Assembly: GCA_031308135.1 (NCBI GenBank)
Contig: JAHLJT010009419.1
Location: 184,040,125 to 184,104,124 of the forward strand
DNA length: 64,000 nt
Reading direction: 5' to 3'
From: Acheta domesticus
Lineage: Eukaryota; Arthropoda; Insecta; Orthoptera; Gryllidae
Shown here piece after piece: positions 11,535 to 21,249 of this stretch. The notes under the pieces were generated by a model, which was not told where the DNA came from, ran no database searches, and was given only the letters and a program-made list of their open reading frames with translations. How positions within the stretch are numbered: position 1 is the first letter of the stretch; the number at the start of each line of letters is the position of its first letter. Position numbers and translations under genes: made by a program.

Positions 11535-12925
11535 CTACGGGTGAGTCAGCGGCAGAGGGGCACATCACCTCAATGCCCCATACAAAGTCTATGGAATGAG
11601 TCAAGCGGCAGAATGCACATCACCTCAGCGCCCCGGCACATCTCAACGCCCCATACAAACTCTATGGAATGAGTCAACGGCAGAATGCACATCACCTCAG
11701 CGCCCCGGCACATCTTCTCAACGCCCCATACAAACTCTAAGGAATGAGTCAGCGGCAGAATGCACATCACCTCAGCGCCCCAGCACATCTCAACGCCCCA
11801 TACAAACTCTATGGAATGAGTCAACGGCAGAATGCACATCACCTCAGCGCCCCGGCACATCTTCTCAACGCCCCATACAAACTCTAAGGAATGAGTCAGC
11901 GGCAGAATGCACATCACCTCAGCGCCCCGGCACATCTTCTCAACGCCCCATACAAACTCTAAGGAATGAGTCAGCGGTAGAATGCACATCACCTCAGCGC
12001 CCCGGCACATCTTCTCAACGCCCCATACAAACTCTATGGAATGAGTCAACGGCAGTATGCACATCACCTCAGCGCCCCGGCACATCTTCTCAACGCCCCA
12101 TACAAACTCTATGGAATGAGTCAGCGGCAGAATGCACATCACCTCAGCGCCCCGGCACATCTTCTCAACGCCCCATACAAACTCTAAGGAATGAGTCAGC
12201 GGCAGAATGCACATCACCTCAGCGCCCTGGCACATCTTCTCAACGCCCCATACAAACTCTATGGAATGAGTCAACGGCAGAATGCACATCACCTCAGCGC
12301 CCCGGCACATCTTCTCAACGCCCAGTACAAACTCTATGGAATGAGTCAGCGGAAGAATGCACATCACCTCAGCGCCCCGGCACATCTTCTCAACTCCCCA
12401 TACAAACTCTATGGAATGAGTCAGCGGCAGAATGCACATCACCTCAGCGCCCCGGCACATCTTCTCAACGGCCTCATACAAACTCTATGGAATGAGTCAA
12501 CGGCAGTATGCACATCACCTCAGCGCCCCGGCACATCTTCTCAACGCCCAGTACAAACTCTATGGAATGAGTCAGCGGCAGAATGCACATCACCTCAGCG
12601 CCCCGGCACATCTTCTCAACGCCCAGTACAAACTCTATGAAGTCAGCGGAAGAATGCACATCACCTCAGCGCCCCGGCACATCTTCTCAACTCCCAGTAC
12701 AAACTCTATGGAATGAGTCAGCGGAAGAATGCACATCACCTCAGCGCCCCGGCACATCTTCTCAACGCCCAGTACAAACTCTATGGAATGAGTCAGCGGA
12801 AGAATGCACATCACCTCAGCGCCCCGGCACATCTTCTCAACTCCCAGTACAAACTCTATGGAATGAGTCAGCGGCAGAATGCAAATCACCTCAGTGCCCA
12901 ATAGAAACACTATGGAATGAGTCAA
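11535..12925. repeat. 75-bp satellite, about 18 units
   Basis: A 75-bp unit (for example from GGAATGAGTCAGCGGCAGAA through CACCTCAGCGCCCCGGCACA) repeats head to tail, with some units shortened by about 9 bp. Seventy-five is a multiple of three, and the unit lacks stops in several frames on both strands, so long repetitive open frames appear in both directions. These are not genes. The array begins about 35 bp upstream of the acceptor of w15. Confidence 0.9.
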
Positions 12926-12939
12926 TGATAGAATATTGA

Positions 12940-13355
12940 TTGATTCATTGACTAGTTATTCCGGGTGCATCAACTGCTAAGATCATTCGTCCCCTAAGTG
13001 TAGTGCATGCGTTTTTATCGAGATGCCGGTGATCTACTCCCACTGCCTGGCGAGATCTGATGCCGACCTACGTCATCTTATGGGTTTTCCCCCCGCCATG
13101 GTATATATCTGCTCTACAGAGAATTACACATCGATACTATTAAACAGCACATTTCAACTTTAACAAAAAAATCTTCACCAACTTAAACCTATTTCCCGGT
13201 GCCAAACTCTACAACGTGGGAAAATCCAGTAGTGGTCCTCCTAGAATCAAATCACACATTCTCCGAGATCAATACACACCTCCTAACCATCATAAACTCA
13301 TTACCCCATTTTCCCATTCCCATCACACTACTGCCCCAAGCACAAACTCCTTGTA
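12940..13355 (-). mobile_element. SINE family A fragment plus unassigned sequence
   Basis: Bases 12955-13100 (TTCCGGGTGCATCAACTGC, GATGCCGGTGATCTACTCCC) match the tail half of SINE family A, described at 17722-18262. The remaining bases up to 13355 are unassigned. Confidence 0.6.
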
Positions 13356-13356
13356 A

Positions 13357-13951
13357 ATGAATTTCTGAGTTAATTTACGCTTGTACCCTCTTTCTACCCT
13401 TCGCAGGCTTTTTACCTTCTACCCTGTTCTGACCCTCCGCTTCGTCCTCCGATTTCCAACGTTGCTCTTCCGTTCGCCTACTTTCGACCCTCCGCTTCCG
13501 AATATTGCTCTTCAGACTCTGCTTCCTTTTCTGCTCTTCATTCATCTACTTTTGATCCTCTCTTCCGCCTCTCCGCTTCCACACCCCCTCCCGAGACCCT
13601 CCGATTCCGAACCTCCTCTTACATCTCTCCACTTGGCGCCCTCCACTTTTATTATCTTATTTCCGACCCTCCTTGCGCTTCCGAACGCCGCTTCCCTTCA
13701 CCTATTGAGCCTCCTATTACGTTCCTCCGCTTCCGTGCCATCACATTTTCTCCAACTCTCTTAATATCCCACATTCGCATGGACGCCAATTCGTATAGAA
13801 TTGAGTTTCACTGTTTTGGTAAAGTTCCTAGATTTTCAAAAGGGAAGTAATAGAGAAAATAAAGAATTAGAAAAAATAGCCTTCACATAAATGCCCTAAT
13901 ACACGTTGTTACTTGAAACTTAATTTTGCGAAAGTAAATTAACTCAGAAAT
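13357..13951 (-). mobile_element. TIR element, copy 2 (about 595 bp)
   Basis: Both ends carry the same terminus: TGAATTTCTGAGTTAATTTA at the left, and its inverse ending CTCAGAAATTCA at 13940-13951. Most of the body is a near reverse complement of 10003-10600. The interior is a CT-rich run with TTCCGACCCTCC-like units. No coding frame is present. Together with copy 1 it forms a large inverted repeat around exon w15. Confidence 0.75.
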
Positions 13952-13980
13952 TCATTTCCCAGGGGGAATTCCCTCCCACA

Positions 13981-14105
13981 TAAAATTCGATTGAGTTTAA
14001 TTGCAAGTATCGCGGTGTTTTTGAGTTAATATTGTATAGTATTTGTATCTTATTTCAAACTTGTAAAGTGGTTTATGCACAGCTCGGGCACAATAAAAAA
14101 AACGA
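13981..14105 (+). repeat. Direct repeat of 8970-9100
   Basis: Segments GTTTAATTGCAAGTATCG, TTTTGAGTTAATATTG and TTGTATCTTATTTCAAAC match the copy 5 kb to the left in the same orientation. The nature of the element is unknown. Confidence 0.65.
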
Positions 14106-14200
14106 ACAATAACAACAAGAACTCTTCCTTAATAATTAACAATGGCGAAGAACGTAATAGCATAGTAAGAATATTGGAGAGTTGAGTTGGGCGTACTCAC

Positions 14201-14478
14201 CTGGGCACCTCCCCAGAGTCGCTGGAGAGGCTGCAGGAGTCGCTGGCGAGGCTGTGCGCGCTGTCGAGGGCGGTGACGCTGTGCGAGGGCTTGCCCTGGG
14301 CGTTGCGCCGGCGCGAGACGGCGGCGGCGGCGGGGGCGACGGCCTCGGCCGAGGACGGCGGCGCCCTGTCGTCCCTCTCGGCGCGCCGCCCCCGCTCGTG
14401 GCGCTGCGCCCGCTCCGCCCGCTCTGCGCGCCGCGGCGCCCCCGACGCCGACGCCTCACGCGGCCCCGACGACAGGAA
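14201..14478 (-). CDS. Exon w14: Arg/Glu/Ala-rich then Ser-rich
   Basis: The acceptor GTGTCGCCAG at 14479 is followed in phase 0 by FLSSGPREASASGAPRR, then a highly charged stretch rich in Ala-Glu-Arg and a Pro/Ala linker. It ends with a Ser-rich segment, HSLASDSCSLSSDSGEVP. The donor GTGAGTAC is a near-perfect consensus, and the exon leaves in phase 2. The Ser/Asp-rich end looks like an acidic phosphorylation-prone motif (inference). No initiator ATG lies in this frame, as expected for an internal exon. The acceptor-side sequence is duplicated near 14826 and partly near 15320. Confidence 0.8.
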
Positions 14479-14499
14479 CTGGCGACACGACGCGCCGTT

Positions 14500-14815
14500 G
14501 ACAAAGGACGGCCTTCGGTTTGCAGCACGTGTGTGAATCAGATCATGCCTTTGGTTTGCGTGGTGAATGCATCAGATTGAGTTATAATTTCCGGGCACGT
14601 GAATGATAGGGTCATTACTCCGTTAGTGTATGGAATGTTTAATCGCGGAAAGTGGCGGTGTTTCCGCCCTCATGCCTTTGCTTTGCTTGCCTTTGGTTTG
14701 CATGAAGAATGTATCAGATCATGCCTTTGATTTGCGTGGCGAATGCATCAGATCATGTTTTGGTTTGCATGACGGATGTATCAGATCACTCTTTTCGTTT
14801 GTATGACTAATGCAT
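14500..14815. repeat. 34-bp tandem repeat (GATCATGCCTTTGGTTTGCA), block 1
   Basis: Units such as ATCAGATCATGCCTTTGGTT followed by TGCATGACGAATGC recur irregularly, with unrelated sequence at about 14580-14690. The block directly abuts the acceptor side of w14. Bases 14821-14855 carry a second copy of the w14 exon edge (CGACGACAGAAACTGGCGAC). Confidence 0.75.
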
Positions 14816-14867
14816 TGGACAGGACCCGACGACAGAAACTGGCGACACGACGCGATTGGTTGATGGA

Positions 14868-15345
14868 TTGATTCGTGATTCCGGACGCGTCAACTACAGA
14901 AGGCATTAGTCCCGTAAGTATAGTGCGTGTTTTTTCCTCGGGAGGTGGCGGTGATCTTTTTTTCCCAGCTGGATGGCGAAATCCGGCGCCGACCTACCGT
15001 CGACTAGCGAGGATTCCCTCAACCAGTATCTCCCACCAGCGGGGCAACGCTCCAGTCGGGTAAGCTCTAAGCTCCCGACTGGTCTCTCGGCATATGTAGT
15101 AGTGCATGTTAGTGTAAGGGGTGAGGATAGGAAAAGGAAGAGGAAGGAAAGATCGCGCGCGGTCTGTGGTCCGTTTGTTAAGGTACTACTCCGGCATTCG
15201 CCTGGTGTTGATCAGACAAACCACGTAAAACTACCGATCAGAGCAAACGGCTGCTGAATTCTCCTCCAGACAGCGACTGAATCCGACCTAGCTGACAAGC
15301 TAGTGTCGAAAATCCTGCGTCCGTCGAGACACGACACGACGCGAG
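14868..15345 (-). mobile_element. SINE family A copy
   Basis: Aligns with the copy at 17722-18262 over nearly its whole length. Shared blocks include the tail side (TTCCGGACGCGTCAACTAC), GGTGGCGGTGATC, GGAAGAGGAAGGAAAGATCG and the CTGACAAGCTAGTGTCGAAA region next to the tRNA-like head. The head itself is replaced at 15320 by sequence resembling the w14 edge. Confidence 0.75.
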
Positions 15346-15562
15346 GGCTACACCGTTTACAAAGGATGGCCTTTGGCTTGCATGACGGGTGCATCAGATC
15401 ATGCCTTTGGTTTGCATGACGAGTGCATCAGATCAAGCCTTTGTTTGCATGACGAATGCATGAGATCAAGTCTTTGGTTTGCATGACGAATGCATCCGAT
15501 CAAGTTTGCATGACGAATGTATCAGATCATGGCTTTGGTTTGCATGGCGAATGCATCAGATT
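15346..15562. repeat. 34-bp tandem repeat, block 2
   Basis: Further units of TGCATGACGAATGCATCAGA and ATCAAGCCTTTGGTTTGC, matching block 1 but separated from it by a SINE. Confidence 0.75.
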
Positions 15563-15564
15563 TA

Positions 15565-16075
15565 TTTGTTTCCGGGCCCGTCAAAAAATAGGGTCATTTC
15601 TCCGTTAGTATATTGAATGTTTCATCGCGGAAAGAGGCGGTCTTCCACCCCGATGGATGGAGAGACCGGCACTGCCAAACATATAGACTTGCAGGGGATT
15701 TCCCCCTCCAGGTACCTCCCCCAAGTGGGGCACAGCTCCAGCCGGGACAAGCTCTAAGCACCCACAGGTCTCCCGACATGCGGGCATGTACGTGTGTTAG
15801 TAAAAGGAGAGAATGAGGCAAGGAAGAAATATCACGCGCGGTCCGCAGCTTGTTTGTTTGGGTAATCCTTTGGCATTCGCCTGGTATTGATCGGAGAAAC
15901 CACTGAAAACTACCGATCAGAGACGCCGTTCGCTAGATTTCTTCTCCAGGTAGAGGCTGAATTCGATCGAGTTATTTAGCTAGCGTCAAAAATCCGCCAC
16001 CTAGAGAACTTGAACCTTAGATCCTCCAGGCCAGAATCGCTACAGAAAGAGTGTAAATGCTAGTTCTGATCTAAT
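15565..16075 (-). mobile_element. SINE family A copy
   Basis: Near full length. On the minus strand a B-box-like AGGTTCAAGTTC lies near 16010, followed by the family body. The tail-side segment TTTCCGGGCCCGTCAA sits at 15569. Divergence from neighbouring copies suggests a different insertion age. Confidence 0.75.
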
Positions 16076-16149
16076 CTCCGCTGGAAATGCACCACATATT
16101 TCCACTACGTTTTATTGATTGTACTCTTCAGTCCCAACTACAGTGAGTA

Positions 16150-16350
16150 GCTTCTTTATTTCGGGCGCGTCAATATTCTTTGCATTATCAGTATCGTGAG
16201 CGTAGTGCGAGTTTGGACCTGGGAGGTGACAGGCTACCCCGGAGGTCGTCGGCGACATTTCACCTTGCGGGTGTTCCCTTCTCCAGTACTTTCCCGCTGG
16301 AGACCGCCCCTGGGACAAGCTCTAAGATCCTGATAGGAATTGCGACTCGT
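16150..16350 (-). mobile_element. SINE family A fragment
   Basis: The tail half only: TTTCGGGCGCGTCAATATTC, GGGAGGTGACAGG and CCGCCCCTGGGACAAGCTCTAAG correspond to family A blocks in order. Confidence 0.65.
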
Positions 16351-16920
16351 ATCCCCATGTGAGTGGTTGTGCAGAGAACGGTATCTTACAGTACTTAATT
16401 TCATGTGTACATGATTATGGAGTGCACTCCATAATTCTGTGGACACGGGTAAAATTTCCTAAGTCAATTTTTGGCGAAATTGGGTTAAGTACTGAAACTA
16501 CAAGTATCTATATTTTATTTTAGTAAAACGACCGAATTTAAATGTTGCCTCCTTAATGACAAAAATGCGTTGGGAAATAGTGTTGAGCATAGGAAGAAGC
16601 GTTGGTTCAATAATCTAACCATTGTTTTCTCCAAACTAAGATTTTTGACTTCAGAACTTTTACCCCGTGACCACAGAATTAATCCTTCCCATAAGATGCA
16701 TTTTCAATATTGTATAGGTAAACTATTAGACCCGACGATATTCCTTCTATACAATTACTATGAAAATTCAGTGTATATTAAAATTTCGAGTAATTCCAAT
16801 TTTAATTATGGAGAAATTTTTTTTACTACAGATCCCATTTAATACTCATTCGGCTATTTTGGCAAACAAATATAATTTCCTGCCTACTTTGGACAAACTA
16901 ACCGCCCGCACACGCGTGAT
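16351..16920. other. Intron between w13 and w14, unassigned part
   Basis: AT-rich sequence with no repeat or exon signal recognised. Confidence 0.4.
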
Positions 16921-16926
16921 GCGCAC

Positions 16927-17151
16927 CTGTGCGGGTGTGGGGGGCGAGAGGCCGTCGCCGCGCGGGCCCTCCGCCGCCCCCCACGAGCCCTCGACGGGCG
17001 GCCGGTCGCCGGCCTCGGCGACGCCGCCGCCGCCCGGCGGGGCCCCGACGCCGGCCGCAGCCCCCGCCGGCCCCGCCTCCTCGCGCGCCGCGGCGCTCCT
17101 GTCCCTGGCGGAGGCGCTGGCCGCCCCCAGCAGCTGCAGCATCACGCGTCG
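16927..17151 (-). CDS. Exon w13: Ala/Gly/Pro-rich
   Basis: The phase-0 frame reads RRVMLQLLGAASASARDRSA, continues Ala/Gly/Pro-rich, and ends DGLSPPTPAQ before the donor GTGCGCAT. The upstream edge is uncertain: CTTGGAGAG at 17152 gives the 75-codon version, while CTGCAG at 17134-17139 gives 69 codons in the same phase. Both fit w12 (phase 0). The stop TGA at 17161 prevents further extension. No domain is recognised. Confidence 0.72.
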
Positions 17152-17169
17152 CTCTCCAAGTCACATGGA

Positions 17170-17400
17170 CATGTATGTGTGTGTACGTGCATGTCGTTAT
17201 TGGCACCCTCTGCACTTGTACTGTATTAGGGTGAGTACCTAGGCGGTGGCCTTTAACCTACACCCCCTCAGGGGTACAAGTACACCCTCGGACCAATATC
17301 CGGATCCCGCCGGAACGCAGTTGGCCTTCTCGGCAACCTCCCCATACAATGCCTGGGTCTAAGGCCGCCCTGCCAGCTCAGATGGACAGGAAGAAAAGGG
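17170..17400. other. Intron between w12 and w13, unassigned part
   Basis: Includes ACCTACACCCCCTCAGGGGT. No identified element; it is possibly part of the SINE B copy that follows. Confidence 0.35.
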
Positions 17401-17404
17401 TATT

Positions 17405-17700
17405 AGACCCCCCTGGGGGCGAGATCGCTATGGCAGAAGTGTCGTGGCGATTTCGGACCGCAGAGTGGCGGGTTCGAGTTCCGCCTCGGGCATGGGTGTA
17501 TTTGTGTGTGTCTGTATGTGTGTGTGTGTGGCGTCATTTCAACCCTCACTATCATCATAATCATTCATCTTCTATACCCGCAGGGCTAACAACCCTGATG
17601 AGTAAAAATCGAATCCAGCGTAATGCTGATCCCCCCTAATGACCATCATGTCTGCGTGGTCCGAAGTGGCCTGTTCGCGAAAAAAAGGCTATCATTAATT
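17405..17700 (+). mobile_element. tRNA-derived SINE, family B
   Basis: The tRNA-like head has GAGATCGCTATGGCAGAAGT as the A-box region and GGCGGGTTCGAGTTCCGCC, a good B box (GGTTCGANNCC). It is followed by a TG-rich stretch and an unrelated body ending near GAAAAAAAGGCTATCATTAA. A second copy lies at 18393-18600. Confidence 0.75.
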
Positions 17701-17721
17701 GAATATGATTAATAATAGTAA

Positions 17722-18262
17722 TTCCGGGTGCGTCAAGGGCAACTCGTCAAGTAATTCGTGTTTCCGGGTGCGTCAACAGCGCTGGTTATTACTCCCGGAA
17801 GTGTAGTACATGTTTTTTCTCGGAAGGTGGCGGTTAACTTCCCGCACTGGATGGCGAGATCCGGTGCTAACCTACCATCACATAGCGGGGTTTTCCCCAA
17901 CTAGGTTTATGCACCGCCCCAGCCGGAACAACCTCTAAATTCCCAAAACGGTCTTCCGGCAAGAATAGTGCATGTTACTGTAAGTGCGTGTAAGTAATGG
18001 GTGAGGATAGGACAAAGAAGAGGAAGGAACGATCGCGCGCAGTTTGTGACCCGTTTGTTAGGGTATTATTCCGATATTTGCCTGATGTTGATCCGAGAAA
18101 CCACGGAAAATTTCCGATTAGAGCAGCCGGCCGCTAGAATTCTCCTCCAGTCAGGGACTGAATTCGACCTCGCTGACAAGCTAGTGTCGAAAATCCTGAA
18201 CCTAGGACCTCCCGGACAGAGGTACTGCAGTGATATCAGGTGATGCACTGAGCCACCTCTCC
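17722..18262 (-). mobile_element. tRNA-derived SINE, family A, best copy
   Basis: Read on the minus strand from 18262, it starts GAGAGGTGGCTCAGTGCATC, where TGGCTCAGTGC fits an A box. AGGTCCTAGGTTCAGG lies about 50 bases on at the B-box position; other copies have AGGTTCAAGTTC or AGGTTCGAGTTT there. About 450 bases of family-specific body follow, ending with GTTGACGCACCCGGAA. At least eight copies or fragments lie in the window, seven in the same orientation. The name is local; I do not recognise a published family. Confidence 0.75.
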
Positions 18263-18392
18263 CGATTTATTAATTGAAGAAATAAAGCATACAGCTTTAG
18301 TAGGAATTCTGAGTCATCACAGTTCTGGATCTGTTTTTACTTTCTCGCCCTTCCTTCCTAAGAAAAGAAAGTTCTGTAATGCCGGCCCCGCG

Positions 18393-18600
18393 GCCGAGAT
18401 CGCTAAAGCAGTAGTGCCGCGGTCTTGGACCGTGGGGTCGCGGGTTCCAGCCCCACCTCGGGCATGGTTGTATGTGTTCCTTTCACCCCCTATCATCACC
18501 ATATCGTGTCATCATCATGTCATAACGTTACTCCAATCGTGTTCAGTAATGACCGAGTAGTTGATGCGACCTGAAATAACATGCAAAAAAAGTTCTGTAG
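18393..18600 (+). mobile_element. tRNA-derived SINE, family B, second copy
   Basis: GCGGCCGAGATCGCTAAAGC and GTCGCGGGTTCCAGCCCCAC form the A- and B-box regions. The downstream body is shorter than in the 17405 copy and ends near CATGCAAAAAAAGTTC. It could be misread as a tRNA gene, but it lacks a foldable cloverleaf and sits in a repeat family. Confidence 0.75.
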
Positions 18601-18708
18601 TCGTGCGCCGGAAAACGGCGTATTTCGCAAGAAAACTCACGTATTTCGGACGAATTTTGAAGACCTAATTTGATGAAGAGAACGCTAAGAATGCTGCTAT
18701 CGCCTCAC

Positions 18709-19086
18709 CGTGAACGTGCCGGCCGAGATGGCGTCCCGGCACGACTTGCGCAGGGCGGAGAGGATGCGCGCGAAGCCTCCCTCGGAGCGCTCTGGCGCGG
18801 CGCCCCCGCCGCCCGGCAGCTCGCGCGCCGACGCGCGGGGCGACAGGCGCGGCGACAGGCGCGGCGACAGGCGCGGCGACAGGCACGGCGAGGTGCGGGG
18901 CGACGCCCGAGGGGACGTGCGGGGCGACGCCCGAGGGGACGCGGTCGCCCGCGGGGACGCCCGAGGGGACACGCGCGGCGAGGCGATGGTGGCGGCGCGC
19001 CGCGTGACGGACGGTCTGCTGCGCGGCCTGCGAGACGCGTCCGCCTCCAGCAGCGTCGCGGACGCGCCCTGGCTCTCGCACTGGAT
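18709..19086 (-). CDS. Exon w12: Ser-Pro-Arg repeats and a conserved-looking helix
   Basis: The acceptor CCGCTGCGCAG is followed in phase 0 by IQCESQGASATLLEADASRR. Residues 36-84 are about a dozen Ser-Pro-Arg triplets separated by one or two residues, encoded by 12- and 24-bp GACAGGCGCGGC-like minisatellite units. Gly/Ala sequence follows, then FARILSALRKSCRDAISAGT, a helix that looks like the functional core. The donor GTGAGGCG leaves phase 0. SP sites flanked by Arg suggest proline-directed phosphorylation or microtubule binding (inference). Repeat number may vary between alleles. Confidence 0.85.
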
Positions 19087-19102
19087 CTGCGCAGCGGCGC
19101 GG

Positions 19103-19290
19103 TCGGTTCCAACAGGATTCACCCACTAGATACGTGTTAGACGTTGTAAGGCATTGCATTAATGTGGTGTTTCAACAGGATTCAATCACTAGGTGTGTGT
19201 TAGACGTTGTAAGGCATTGTTGTATTGTGGTGTGCAGGCTCAGTTCCAACAGGATTCACTTACTCGTAGTAATGTGGTGTTCCAGGCACG
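19103..19290. repeat. Tandem triplication next to the acceptor of w12
   Basis: CCAACAGGATTCAC/CAACAGGATTCAATCAC and GTGTTAGACGTTGTAAGGCA recur two to three times with a period of about 60-75 bases, beginning 17 bp outside the exon. Confidence 0.7.
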
Positions 19291-19344
19291 AACTAACGTG
19301 TGCCAGGGACGTCTCTCTGTACTCCGCCGAATCACGGGCCCATT

Positions 19345-19480
19345 ACCTATTATACTTCGGTTGTTAATTCTTGGCGCACGGGGGTGTGTCAATAAAATGG
19401 AATATGTCACGGTATTTCGTGTCGTCCTCGGTTGTGCAGCTAGGAGTCGCATGATCGCAACTGTATCGAGCAGTGCTGGA
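19345..19480 (+). mobile_element. TIR-element fragment
   Basis: TATACTTCGG, TTGGCGCACGGGGGTGTGTC and AATAAAATGGAATATGTCAC match, in order, one arm of the element at 6676-7488 and the GGAATATGTCACGG motif at 58101. The opposite arm is not present. Confidence 0.6.
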
Positions 19481-19489
19481 GAGTTAAAT

Positions 19490-20480
19490 CACGAATACAA
19501 GCAGGAACGAGCGTTTTTGGCAAGAATTGATAACAAAATATTCGCTCCCGCATGATTAGGATTATTTACAAGGCAAATGAATTTTAGGTTTTGGATACTA
19601 TCCCTTATCGTGCACTAAGTGATGAAATCGACTTCATCGATTCTGCAGCGAAAACTCGGAAACGGCTATTATACGATGTTAATTAGCGAAGTGATATTTT
19701 ACTGAATCAATAAAAACCGGCCGTAACGCTGGTTCATGTGAGCATTGGACATAACGAAGGCGGACGCGCCTTAGTAGTCTCAATTCGAAAGATCGCTGAT
19801 TTATTCCGCCCTGGGCATGTGCGGTTGCTTGAGTGTTATGATACGGACAGAGCTCTGCCAACCCCAATGAATCAGCTTTCAGCCCTCCTCTTTCCAGCCC
19901 TGGTCGGCATGAGAAGTCCTTGGCAGGGGCAGGGGCGATACTGTTACGACCAAGTACACGCTACACCCGGGACGAGAGTTTCAATCGCACAAAAAGGAAT
20001 ATAGTATGTTGTGTGATGTGGCATAGTGGGACAGATCCATTTTGAGTACCCTCTAAATACACTTTCCGTTCATCCCAGCTTTAGATACCCTCCATCAAAC
20101 CTTTCATTTCGTGCCGAGATGGCCATATGGGTCCCTCGACTGAACAACCTTCTAGACTGACGGAAACGGGCCTATCGCTCCAACAAATGACGAGGGTGAG
20201 GATCCCATTTAGAAACACAGTGATAAAACATCAGAAAGGAAACCGAGACTTGTGTTAGGTCGAGAAGGACGTGTCAGCTACGAGAGCAGGAATTGCGAAA
20301 ATGCAACCAGATAAATAATAAATACTAATACAAAATATATTTAAAAATATGTACAGGTGAAAATAACTTTAAAAATTTGTAAATAGGTGCTAGAAATTGT
20401 AACTATTCATAATTCTAATTCTAATTAACTATTCTAATAAACTATTCAAAATGTGAATAGTTTATAGAAGGCACAGTAGT
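19490..20480. other. Unassigned intron
   Basis: No exon was found. The segment at 20030-20300 has intermediate GC and looks like a worn repeat, but I cannot place it. Confidence 0.35.
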
Positions 20481-20560
20481 CAAATTTCAACATCAATGAA
20501 AAGAGGCTCTCAAAACTCACGTGAATAGCATTTGCTTTTATTATACGTACAATTTTCTGT
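20480..20560 (-). mobile_element. Short LINE fragment related to 31136-33180
   Basis: TCAATGAAAAGAGGCT, CACGTG and TTTTATTATACGTACAATTT resemble 31944-31995 within the RT-coding part of the minus-strand LINE. It is a degenerate remnant about 80 bp long. Confidence 0.5.
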
Positions 20561-20862
20561 TAGGGTTTAGTCAACTGTAGAACAGACATTCAGATCGGAT
20601 GTGTTCTGCGTGGCACTTTGCAGTTTTAGCAGATTTGGGTGAGTGTTTTATTCGGATAATTTGCCTATTTATGACTCCATGTGCAAGAGTTACAGACTAT
20701 TGTGTGGGGTACCGTGTGTTCGAAAACCGCGCGCCTAGCTAGCGTTGTTCTACGCGCCCACGGAACTCGGACAAGCGGCATTATCAGTCGCGGCTGTTGC
20801 GAGGTGGAGGGGCGGTAGCGAGGGGTGGAAGAGACGGGTAGACGAAGCCAGAGAGGCAAGGT

Positions 20863-21245
20863 CAGGGCCCTGCAACTCTCCAGCAAAACCGGGGACAAAG
20901 TTCGAAGGTGCTACTATAGGAGGCGTTAGTGTCGCCTGGTACAGGCTCGCCAACATCCTCACCTAAAAATTGTCTAAATTGTGAGAAATACGAAAAGTGT
21001 CTTCTAAATGTTCAATTATTCATAATATATACGTATAAGAAAACTCTGAAGAAAGCGCGAACATCGACACTATTTTTTGTAGCATTACGCGCCTGCTTGA
21101 GCGTAATGCGAACCCACGTAGCAGCCACACACGTTTTAAGTATCTTTGGCAGTAGTTCGTATTTTAGTTCCGGTAAGAAGGTGCTGCTGGTGAGGGCGCT
21201 ACTGTAATGGTCTCCACCACTTTATATGGGAGTTGAAGGGCCCTG
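20863..21245. mobile_element. Non-autonomous hAT-like TIR element, copy 2
   Basis: Ends CAGGGCCCTGCAACTCTCC and, inverted, CAGGGCCCTTCAACTCCC are an 18-19 bp TIR with two mismatches. GGCAAGG occurs on both flanks, suggesting a target-site duplication of about 8 bp. The body aligns with copy 1 at 7518-7892. No coding frame is present. Confidence 0.8.
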
Positions 21246-21249
21246 GGCA

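Noticed and set aside
11570..12939. Long repetitive open frames on both strands across the 75-bp satellite
   Set aside because: Unit length divisible by three with no stop; no splice sites or non-repeat coding sequence.
18393..18470. tRNA gene
   Set aside because: A- and B-box matches but no acceptor stem; belongs to a multi-copy SINE. The same applies to 17405, 56430, 58935 and 61315.
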